From Plantactinospora sp. KBS50 (GTDB lineage: Bacteria; Actinomycetota; Actinomycetes; Mycobacteriales; Micromonosporaceae): a stretch of 64,000 nucleotides of DNA. Location: NCBI RefSeq assembly GCF_002285795.1, contig NZ_CP022961.1:5832001-5896000 (forward strand). The letters are read 5' to 3'. Position numbers and translations under genes: made by a program. Of this stretch, positions 36,577-44,129 are shown piece by piece (position 1 is the first letter of the stretch; the number at the start of each line of letters is the position of its first letter). The notes below the pieces were generated by a model, which was not told where the DNA came from, made no database searches, and worked only from the letters and a program-made list of their open reading frames with translations.

Positions 36577-37848
36577 ATGACACGACGAAAGACCTGGCGC
36601 CTGGCGCTGCCGCTGTGTCTGACCCTGGTGGCGACCACCGCCGGTGGCGCGCAGGCGGTGGCGAAGGCACCCGACGCGGCCGCCTCGGCGCCGGCCGGTC
36701 ACCGCGGACACGGCGGCGGGCACGGCGGCGGCAACGCGATCCCGCCGGCCACCTTCGCCGCCGCGGCGGAGTACGAGACCGGCACCCGGCCGTGGGCCAC
36801 CACGTACGGGGACTTCGACGGCGACGGCAGGGTGGACGCCGTCACCGGCAACGGCGGCGGGTCCATCTCCGTCTTCCGCAACCTCGGTGGCGGCACCTTC
36901 GGCGAGCGGGCCGACTACGCCGCGCCGGCGCTGCCGTACTTCCTGCTGTTCGACCTGGTCGCCGTCGACTTCAACAACGACGGACACCTGGACATCGCGG
37001 TCTCCGGCGGCAACCCGGTCGGCAACGTGGTGCTGTACGCCAACAACGGCGACGGCACGTTCGCCGAGCCGACCTCGGTGCCGATGGGCTTCGGGCCGAA
37101 CCAGATCGCCGTCGGCGACCTGAACCGCGACGGCAAGCAGGACCTGCTGACCGCCAACAACTTCTCCGCCGACGTGTCCGTGCGGCTGGGCCGCGGCAAC
37201 GGCACCTTCGGCCCGGAACGGCGCTACCAGATCGGTCCCGGGCCGCAGGGCCTCGCCGTGGCGGACGTCAACCGGGACCACATCCCGGACATCCTGACCG
37301 GCAACTTCGGCCGGCTCGAAGACTCGCTGTCGGTGCTGCTCGGCCGGGGCGACGGCACGTTCCGGCCGGCCCGCAACTACGCGGCCGGGCTGTCGGTGAA
37401 CGACGTGGCGGTCGCCGACTTCAACCGTGACGGCCTGCCGGACGTGGCGCTGCCGGAGTTCGTCAGCAACCAGGTCGAGGTGCTGCTCGGCCGGCCGGGC
37501 GGCCGGTTCGGACAGCCCACGGCGTACCCGATCGGCACCGGCGTCAACGAGATGTCGCTCGGCGACTTCAACGCCGACGGGAAGATCGACATCGCCACCA
37601 CGGTCTCCCCGGACAACAACCGGGACCCCAGCGCCCCGCCGCCGCCGGCCGGCACGAAGGGCGCCGGTGTGTCGATCCTGCTGGGCAACGGTGACGGTAC
37701 GTTCGGCGGGATGAACGTCCTCGCCGTCACCGGTGCGGTCGCCTCGGTACGGGCCGTGGACGTCACAAACGACGGGCTGCCCGACCTGGTGGGTGCCAAC
37801 CTGAACACCCAGTCCCTGGCCGTCTGGCTGAACACCACCCCGCGTTGA
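36577..37848 (+). CDS. Secreted FG-GAP/VCBS-repeat beta-propeller protein
   Basis: Exported protein of 423 residues: signal peptide (RRKTWRLALPLCLTLVATTAGG), a His/Gly-rich linker (HRGHGGGHGGG), then about seven FG-GAP-like repeats. Each carries a calcium-loop D-x-[DN]-x-D-G: DFDGDGRVD, DFNNDGHLD, DLNRDGKQD, DFNRDGLPD, DFNADGKID; one is degenerate (DVNRDHIPD). Propellers of this kind bind ligands outside the cell; no enzymatic motif is seen. ATG 36577 follows GGAGGG. Its stop overlaps the TTG start of the next MFS gene, so it is built into the cluster's operon, which is odd for such a protein. Confidence 0.88.
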   Translation: MTRRKTWRLALPLCLTLVATTAGGAQAVAKAPDAAASAPAGHRGHGGGHGGGNAIPPATFAAAAEYETGTRPWATTYGDFDGDGRVDAVTGNGGGSISVFRNLGGGTFGERADYAAPALPYFLLFDLVAVDFNNDGHLDIAVSGGNPVGNVVLYANNGDGTFAEPTSVPMGFGPNQIAVGDLNRDGKQDLLTANNFSADVSVRLGRGNGTFGPERRYQIGPGPQGLAVADVNRDHIPDILTGNFGRLEDSLSVLLGRGDGTFRPARNYAAGLSVNDVAVADFNRDGLPDVALPEFVSNQVEVLLGRPGGRFGQPTAYPIGTGVNEMSLGDFNADGKIDIATTVSPDNNRDPSAPPPPAGTKGAGVSILLGNGDGTFGGMNVLAVTGAVASVRAVDVTNDGLPDLVGANLNTQSLAVWLNTTPR

Positions 37849-39071
37849 CCAGCAGCCACTCCGACACGACGAGCAGCCCGGCGATCGCGGCACCGTTCGG
37901 TAGGACGGCGACCGTGCTGACCCTCGCCGGGCTGCTCGTCGTCGGGCAGATGTACCTGGTGCTGCCGCTGCTGCCGGACATGGCCCGCGACCTCGGGATC
38001 CCGGTCGCCACCGCGACCTGGACGACCACCGCCTTCGGGCTCGCGTACGCCGGTGGCTTCCTGGTCACCGGCCCGCTGTCGGACCTGTACGGCAGGCGAC
38101 GGATCATCGTGGTCGGGCTGGGCGTGCTCACCGCCGCCACCGCCGCCGGGGCGCTCGCGTCCGGCCTGCCGTTCCTGCTGGCCTGCCGGATCGTGCAGGG
38201 CCTCGGCGCGGCCGGACTCTCCCCGGTGGCGCTGGCCTACCTCGGCGAGCGGATCGCGCCCCGGCGCCGCTCGATCGCGGTGACCATGCTGGTGACCGCC
38301 ATGATCGCGGCGACCGTGACCGGTCAGGTCACCGGCCAGATCCTGCTGCCGCTCGCCGGCTGGCGCGGCACGTTCCTGGTCAACGCCGGGATGATCGCGG
38401 CGCTGGCGGTGGCGATCCGGCTGGTGCTCTCCGGCGGCCGGCCGCAGGGCGCACCGGTCGGTCCGCGCGCCTTCCTCGCCGCGGCCGGCCGGCTGCTCAC
38501 CCGGCCGCTCCTGCTGCTGATCTACCTGGCCGCGCTCACCGTGCTGGGCAGCTTCGTGGCGGTCTACACCGCGCTGCAACTCCTCGGCCCGCCCCAGCTG
38601 ACCGACGCCCCGGGGGCGATGCTGGCGCTGCGGGCCAGCTCGCTGCCGGTGCTGGTGGCCGTGCCACTGCTGGCCCCGGTGTTGAACCGGGTCCGCCCCA
38701 CCCTGCGGGCCGCGCTCGCCCTGGTCGTGGGCGCCGCCGCCGTCGGCGTACTGGCGGTCCAGGGCGCCGCCGCACCGCTGGTCACCGGTGGGCTGATGTT
38801 CGTCTTCGTCGGCGCCATCGGCGCCGTGTCGCCGGGGCTCACCGAGCAGGTCGCCGCGCTGTCGGGCCCCGCCCGCGGCGCCGGGGTGGCGCTCTACACC
38901 TTCTCGCTGATCACCGGGGCGAGCCTCGGCCCGCAGTTGGTCACCGCCCTGGCCGGAGGCGGACTGACCGCGCCGCTGGCGGCGACCGGCGTGGTGCAGC
39001 TCGCCGGCGCCGGAATCCTGCTGCTGGCCGACCGGTACCGCTCCAGGCAAGAGGCTGCCGAGCTGGGCTGA
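37845..39071 (+). CDS. MFS transporter, DHA1 (12-TM) family
   Basis: Drug-efflux type transporter of 408 residues with about 12 helices. Motif A is visible as GPLSDLYGRRRIIV and there are family-like GLGAAGLSPVALAYL and FVFVGAIGAVSPGLTEQV stretches. Start is most likely TTG at 37845, overlapping the TGA of the propeller gene (TTGA). It is the second MFS pump of the cluster and may export a different intermediate, or share resistance with the 14-TM pump at 31365. Confidence 0.88.
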   Translation: MTSSHSDTTSSPAIAAPFGRTATVLTLAGLLVVGQMYLVLPLLPDMARDLGIPVATATWTTTAFGLAYAGGFLVTGPLSDLYGRRRIIVVGLGVLTAATAAGALASGLPFLLACRIVQGLGAAGLSPVALAYLGERIAPRRRSIAVTMLVTAMIAATVTGQVTGQILLPLAGWRGTFLVNAGMIAALAVAIRLVLSGGRPQGAPVGPRAFLAAAGRLLTRPLLLLIYLAALTVLGSFVAVYTALQLLGPPQLTDAPGAMLALRASSLPVLVAVPLLAPVLNRVRPTLRAALALVVGAAAVGVLAVQGAAAPLVTGGLMFVFVGAIGAVSPGLTEQVAALSGPARGAGVALYTFSLITGASLGPQLVTALAGGGLTAPLAATGVVQLAGAGILLLADRYRSRQEAAELG

Positions 39072-39212
39072 CCGACCACCGTGTCGACATGCGGCCCGGC
39101 ACAGATGCCCTCGTCGAGGGCGGTACGCGACGCTATGGGCGGTTCGCCACCCGCCTCGCGCCGACCTCCGGGTCTGGGCCGACGCCCCCGGCCGGGCCGC
39201 GGGCCGCCGGCG

Positions 39213-40451
39213 TCAGTACCGACCCGTCCGGTTCGACGGGGGCGCGGTGCGCGGGCCGTACGGGGCCCGTTCCAGCCAGGTGCCGAAGCGCGGCACCCAG
39301 GGCGCGAGCACCGCGGCGGCCCGCTGGCGCAGCACCAGCCCCGCGGAGGTCGGGCGCATGTGCGCCAACGCCTGGCCGGCCGCCGCGCTGTTGAAGTGGG
39401 CCGCCATCCGGCGTACCCGGTCGAAGTCCTCCACCGCCGACCGGGCCGAAGCCGGGTCCGCGGCCTCCAGCGCCGCCCGCACGGCCACCGCCGCGGCCGC
39501 ACCGTCGGCGAACCCGCTGTTCATCCCGCGCGCGCCGAACGGCGGGAACAGGTGCGCGGCCTCGCCCACCAGCAGCACCCGGCGCCGGGCGTCCACAAGC
39601 GACTCCGCGACCACCTGGAGGTAGCGGTACCGGGATACCCACAGCACCGCCTCGGCGTGCCGCGGATGCACCACCCGGGGCAGCCAGCGGGGTACGGCCG
39701 ACGGCTCGGCGAACTCGGCCGGGTCGTCGTCGGGAGCGCACTGCAGGTCGACCTGGAACCCGCCGGCGAACGGCACCCGCATCACGTTGCGCCCGCCGAG
39801 CGCGGGATGCCGGTAGTGGAAGACCCGCTCCGCGGGCTCGGCCCCCGGACCGGGGTCGGCGATGTCGACGACCACGTGGAAGCCCTCGGCCCGCCGGCCC
39901 TGCCAGTCGATGCCCACCGTTTGCCGGACGGCCGACCGGGCGCCGTCGGCGGCCACCACGTACGCCGCCCGCCAGCGCCGGCCGTCGGCGGCGTCCAGGC
40001 GCACCCCGTGCGGGTCCGGGGTCACCCCGACGACCCGGGCTCCCCAGTGGATCCGCACGCCGGCCGCCGCGCACGCCGCGAGCAGGTGCCGCTCGGTCTC
40101 CACCTGCCGCAGGCTGGTGAACCGGGGCAGCTCACCGGGCCGGGGCGGCGGGTACGTGCGGGCGTACACCTGCCGGCCGCGGTAGAACGTGCGTTTGGTG
40201 TGCCAGAGCAACCCGTTCTCGATCAGCCGCGCGGCGAGGCCGGGACTCGCCGCGTCGAGCGTCCGCAGCGAGTCGTGGTGCACGAACAGCGCGCGGCTGC
40301 CGGGGCGTACCCGGTCCGCCGGGTCGGCCTCCAGCAGGGTGACCGGCAGGCCCTGGGCCCGCAGGGCGAGCGCGGCGGCGAGCCCGACCGGTCCGGCACC
40401 CACGACGAGCACCGGAACGGCCGGTTCGGTACGGCCGGCGGCTGGCGACAT
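39213..40451 (-). CDS. FAD-dependent aromatic hydroxylase (PHBH-type)
   Basis: Class A flavoprotein monooxygenase of 412 residues. FAD motif VLVVGAGPVGLAAALAL, the DG motif VVAADGARSAVRQTVG and the ribityl-binding LLVGEAAHLFPPFGARGMN are all intact. Relatives hydroxylate aromatic rings of type II polyketides or simple phenols. It is the last gene of the six-gene operon that starts with DAHP synthase, so the substrate could be the aminobenzoate unit or the polyketide. It starts 37 nt after the AhpD-like gene. Confidence 0.9.
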   Translation of the reverse strand: MSPAAGRTEPAVPVLVVGAGPVGLAAALALRAQGLPVTLLEADPADRVRPGSRALFVHHDSLRTLDAASPGLAARLIENGLLWHTKRTFYRGRQVYARTYPPPRPGELPRFTSLRQVETERHLLAACAAAGVRIHWGARVVGVTPDPHGVRLDAADGRRWRAAYVVAADGARSAVRQTVGIDWQGRRAEGFHVVVDIADPGPGAEPAERVFHYRHPALGGRNVMRVPFAGGFQVDLQCAPDDDPAEFAEPSAVPRWLPRVVHPRHAEAVLWVSRYRYLQVVAESLVDARRRVLLVGEAAHLFPPFGARGMNSGFADGAAAAVAVRAALEAADPASARSAVEDFDRVRRMAAHFNSAAAGQALAHMRPTSAGLVLRQRAAAVLAPWVPRFGTWLERAPYGPRTAPPSNRTGRY

Positions 40452-40488
40452 GACGCGATCCCTTCCGGACCTCCGGCCGCGGCCGGGG

Positions 40489-40956
40489 TCAGTTGTTCGG
40501 CGACGGCGGGGTGTAGCCGCCGACCGGCAGCCGCTGGGTGACGCCGAGCCGGTTCCAGGCGTTGATGTCCACGATCGCCATGATCAGCTTTCCGAGGGTC
40601 TCCTCGTCGAACTGCTTGGCCGCGGCCTCGAACACCTCGTCGTCGACCCCGCCGTCGGCGATCAGGGTGATCTCCTCGGTCAGCGCCAGCGCCGCGCGCT
40701 CCGGCTCGGTGAAGAACGGCGTGTCCCGCCAGGCGCTCAACGCGTACAGGCGCTGCTCGGTCTCGCCGGCCGCGCGGGCGTCCTTGGTGTGGATGTCGAT
40801 GCAGAACGCGCAGCCGTTCAGCTGCGAGGCGCGGATGTTGACCAGCTGGACGAGCTGGCGGTCCAGTCCGGAGCCCGCGATCGTCGAGGTGAGCCGGGCC
40901 AGCGCCTTCTTGCCCTCCGGCCAGGCGGTGCCGAGGTTGATCCGGGCAGCGGACAT
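40489..40956 (-). CDS. AhpD-like carboxymuconolactone decarboxylase family protein
   Basis: Protein of 155 residues with the AhpD core ASQLNGCAFCIDIHTKDA, where CxxC plus a following His form the redox centre. The rest is helical (ERAALALTEEITLI, LGKLIMAIVDINAWNRL). Such proteins act as alkylhydroperoxidases or peroxide-handling partners; some accompany aromatic pathways. ATG 40956 follows GGAGGAAC. The position between two ligases and a hydroxylase suggests protection from, or participation in, oxidative chemistry. Confidence 0.88.
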   Translation of the reverse strand: MSAARINLGTAWPEGKKALARLTSTIAGSGLDRQLVQLVNIRASQLNGCAFCIDIHTKDARAAGETEQRLYALSAWRDTPFFTEPERAALALTEEITLIADGGVDDEVFEAAAKQFDEETLGKLIMAIVDINAWNRLGVTQRLPVGGYTPPSPNN

Positions 40957-41027
40957 GAGGCGTTCCTCCATCGTGGTTGCTCGCCCGCCGGCGGCTGCCG
41001 GCGGGCCGGACGACTGCGTGGTCCGGT

Positions 41028-42599
41028 TCAGGAGTGTGGCAGGCCGGCGGCCAGCATCCGGACCAGTTTGGGTCGCTGCACCTTCCAGGTCGAGGTGCGG
41101 GGCACCTGGTCGAACGGCAACTGCACCGGCTCGGCCATCCCGGGCAGGTCGGCGGTGGCCAGCCGCCACCGCTCAAGGTCCAGCGGCCGCTCGTCGCGGA
41201 CGCAGACCACCGGCACCGGCTCGCCGTTCGGGCCGGCCACGATCGCGACCTCGCGCAACTCGTTGAGCCGGGACATGAGCAGGTCCTCCGCCTCCAGGTT
41301 GCTCTGCATGGATTCGATCCGGTCGATCTCCCGATCCAGAAGATAGACCTCGCCGAAACGGCCGCGGAAGCCCATGTCCCCCATCCGCCACCAGCCGTCG
41401 TTGAGTACGTCGGCGTAGCGCCGCTGCTCGCCCAGGTAGGTGATGATCCGGCTGCGGACGCGTACCTCCAGGTGCCCCGGCCTGCCGCGGCCGACCCGGC
41501 GGCCGTCGTCGCCCGTCACCCGCATCCGGACGAATCCCGGCAGCGGAATGCCGATGCACCGGGCGTCGGTGCCGCTCGCGCCGCGCCTGGTGAACCAGCG
41601 GGCGCACACCGGGCCGGTCTCGGACTGGCCGTAGAGCTGCACGAAGAGCGGGAAGCGCCGGCGGGACGCGCCGAGCAGCCGCTGGATGGTCCGCGGGTGC
41701 ATGGCGTCGAAGGTCCCGCCGAAGACCAGCACGCTGGACAGCGGGGCGTGCGGGGCGTCCCGCAGTTCCTCCCACTCGATGTACGTGTTCGGGTGCGTCT
41801 CGACGTACCCGGGGCGCAGCTGCACGAACAGCGGGCCGATCCGGCTCGGCTCGTGGTCGGTGGCGATCAGCATCGGGTTGCCGTAGTCCAGGAACACCCG
41901 CAGCGCGTTGTAGAAGCGCGAGTGGACGTACGTCATGCACAGCGCCGCGGTCTCGCGGCGCCGGATCGGCCAGGCCATCGTCTTCTGCGGCAGGAACCGG
42001 TGCCAGAGCGAGTCGCCGCAGTGCACGGCCAGCTTCGGTACGTCGGTGGTGCCCGAGCTGTGGGTGATCAGCGAGGGCTGGCGCGGGTGCAGTTGGACCG
42101 GTTCCCGCCGGGGTGCGCCGGCGAAGTCCGCCAGCGCCACGGTGCCTTCGATCTCCCGGCCGGCCGACAGCAGCACCCGGTGCGCCAACTCCACCGGGGC
42201 GGTCCCGCCGAACGCCTGGTCGACCTTTGGCGCGTCGGTCAGCAGCCACGGCCGCTCCAGCCGGCGCAGCAGTTCCACGGCGACGTCGGTGGGCAGCGCC
42301 GGCGAGAGCAGCGCCGGCACCGCGCCGATGCGGGCGACCGCGCAGGCCAGCAGCGGGATGTCGGCGTTGTTGGTCTTGTACACCGCCACCCGCTCGGTGG
42401 GCCGCACCCCGGCCGCCCACAGCCGGGCGGCGAGGTCGTCCACCAGCTCGGCCAGCTTCCCGACGGTCAGCTCGACGCCCCGGTCGGGGGCGAGCTGCAA
42501 CGGTTCGTCGAGCCGGACCGGCACGCCGTTGTGCCGGCCGGCAGCCCGGTCGAACATGAGCCCGATCTGGAAGCTCCGGTCATGATCGCGTCTCGACAT
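41028..42599 (-). CDS. Adenylate-forming acyl/aryl ligase, divergent
   Basis: ANL-superfamily enzyme of 523 residues. Core motif A3 is THSSGTTDVPKL, A5-like QLYGQSETGP, A7 WWRMGDMG and the C-terminal catalytic Lys in RTSTWKVQR. It may make an acyl-CoA, load a carrier protein, or form an amide. Divergence from the neighbouring benzoate-CoA-like ligase suggests a different acid, perhaps the polyketide carboxylate or a fatty acid. ATG 42599 lies 20 nt inside the end of that upstream gene, so the pair is translationally coupled. Confidence 0.85.
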   Translation of the reverse strand: MSRRDHDRSFQIGLMFDRAAGRHNGVPVRLDEPLQLAPDRGVELTVGKLAELVDDLAARLWAAGVRPTERVAVYKTNNADIPLLACAVARIGAVPALLSPALPTDVAVELLRRLERPWLLTDAPKVDQAFGGTAPVELAHRVLLSAGREIEGTVALADFAGAPRREPVQLHPRQPSLITHSSGTTDVPKLAVHCGDSLWHRFLPQKTMAWPIRRRETAALCMTYVHSRFYNALRVFLDYGNPMLIATDHEPSRIGPLFVQLRPGYVETHPNTYIEWEELRDAPHAPLSSVLVFGGTFDAMHPRTIQRLLGASRRRFPLFVQLYGQSETGPVCARWFTRRGASGTDARCIGIPLPGFVRMRVTGDDGRRVGRGRPGHLEVRVRSRIITYLGEQRRYADVLNDGWWRMGDMGFRGRFGEVYLLDREIDRIESMQSNLEAEDLLMSRLNELREVAIVAGPNGEPVPVVCVRDERPLDLERWRLATADLPGMAEPVQLPFDQVPRTSTWKVQRPKLVRMLAAGLPHS

Positions 42600-44097
42600 G
42601 GTCGGGGGTCCTTTCGTTCGCGGGATGGGCCGGGGCCGCGGCGCGCTGGCGCAGCGCGAACCGGCGCAGCTTGCCGGTGGCGGTCCGGGGCAGGGCGTCG
42701 ACCAGCAGCACCGATCGCGGCACCTTGAACGCCGCCAGCCGGCTGCGGGCCAGCGCGATCAGCTCCGCGGCCAGGTCGTCCGCCGGCCGCTGCGGCCGGG
42801 CCGGCACCACGAAGGCGCGCAGCCGGGTGGCGCCCACCTCGTCGGGTACGGCGGCCACCGCCACCTCGCGCACCCCGGGGTGGGTGATCAGGACGTCCTC
42901 GACCTCCATCGGCGACATGGTGATCCCGCCGACCATCTCCAGGTCGTCCGCGCGGGACACGTGCTCGTACGTCCCGTCCGGCGCGCCCACCACCAGGTCC
43001 CGGGTGTGCAGCCAGCCGTCGACCAGCACCGCGGCGGTGTCGGCGGGCCGGTCCAGGTAGCCGGACATCATCGCCGGCCCGGTCACCCAGAGGTGCCCCT
43101 CGACCCCGGGCGGCACAGGCGCGCCGGCGGCGTCGCGTACCTGCACCGTGAAGCCCGGCACCGGCCGGCCGATGCTGCCCGGGACGTCGTGCCCGGGGGT
43201 GTTCGCGGTGGCCGCGCAGCCGATCTCGGTGGCGCCGAGCTGGTTGAGCAGCGGGGCGCCGAGCAACTCCGCGGCCCGCTCGGTGAGCCGGGCGGTGAGG
43301 CGTTCCCCGCCGGACACGGCCTGGCGCAGCGTCCGGAAGGCGCCCGGCCGCAGGTCGGCGACCGCGCGGGCGTACCAGGAGGGCACCGCGTACAGCAGCG
43401 TCACGCCGTACCGGGTGGCCAGCTCGGCCACCTCGGCCGGCCCGGGCCGGTGTTCCAGCAGCACCGACGAGCCGCCCGAGTAGAGCGGGAACACCAGCGA
43501 GTTGCAGAACCCGTAGGTGAAGTACAGCTTGGAGACCGACAGCGTCACGTCGGCCGGCCTCACCCCCAGGGCGCGGCCCACCGTGCCGTGGTAGACGGGC
43601 AGGTTGCCGTGCGGGTGCACCACGCCCTTGGGCCGGCCGGTGGTGCCGGAGGTGTAGTGCACGTAGAGCGGCGCGGTGGCCGGCACCGGCGCGACCGGGT
43701 CGGCGCCGTCCGCCTCCGCCAGCAGCCGCTCCGGGTCGATCCAGCGGCCGGCGTCGAACCGCGGCGCCAGCTCGGGGCCGCAGATCACCAGCGCGGAGGC
43801 GCAGTCGTCGGCCAGGAACCGGTGGTCGGCCGCGGTCAGCTCCGGGTTCACCGGTACGGCCGTGCAGCCGAGCTGCCCGACGGCGAGGAAGCTGGCCAGC
43901 CAACCGAATCCGTCGGGCACCGCGATGAGCACCCGCTGCCCCGGCCGGACGCCGTGCCGGCGCAGCACGCCGGCGACCCGGGCCACCCGGTCGTAGAGCC
44001 GGCCGTACGTCCAGACGCCGCTGGCGGTGTGCACCGCGGGCCGGCCGGTCCAGCCGCCCTGCTGAGCGCGGCGCCGTAGCTGTTCGACGACGTTCAT
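42580..44097 (-). CDS. Aryl-CoA ligase, benzoate-CoA ligase family
   Basis: ANL enzyme of 505 residues. A3 motif YVHYTSGTTGRPKG, acid-pocket stretch KLYFTYGFCNSLVFPLYSGG (typical of BadA-type benzoate and aminobenzoate ligases), ATEIG, and the C-terminal Lys loop RTATGKLRRF are present. The expected product is an aryl-CoA or aryl-AMP. Because the two genes upstream lead towards p-aminobenzoate, 4-aminobenzoyl-CoA is my favoured product (inference). ATG 44097 follows AAAGGAC with good spacing; the gap to the ADC synthase gene is 32 nt. Confidence 0.87.
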   Translation of the reverse strand: MNVVEQLRRRAQQGGWTGRPAVHTASGVWTYGRLYDRVARVAGVLRRHGVRPGQRVLIAVPDGFGWLASFLAVGQLGCTAVPVNPELTAADHRFLADDCASALVICGPELAPRFDAGRWIDPERLLAEADGADPVAPVPATAPLYVHYTSGTTGRPKGVVHPHGNLPVYHGTVGRALGVRPADVTLSVSKLYFTYGFCNSLVFPLYSGGSSVLLEHRPGPAEVAELATRYGVTLLYAVPSWYARAVADLRPGAFRTLRQAVSGGERLTARLTERAAELLGAPLLNQLGATEIGCAATANTPGHDVPGSIGRPVPGFTVQVRDAAGAPVPPGVEGHLWVTGPAMMSGYLDRPADTAAVLVDGWLHTRDLVVGAPDGTYEHVSRADDLEMVGGITMSPMEVEDVLITHPGVREVAVAAVPDEVGATRLRAFVVPARPQRPADDLAAELIALARSRLAAFKVPRSVLLVDALPRTATGKLRRFALRQRAAAPAHPANERTPDHVETRS

Positions 44098-44129
44098 GGC
44101 ACCGTCCTTTCGTCGGTGGCGAACGATGG

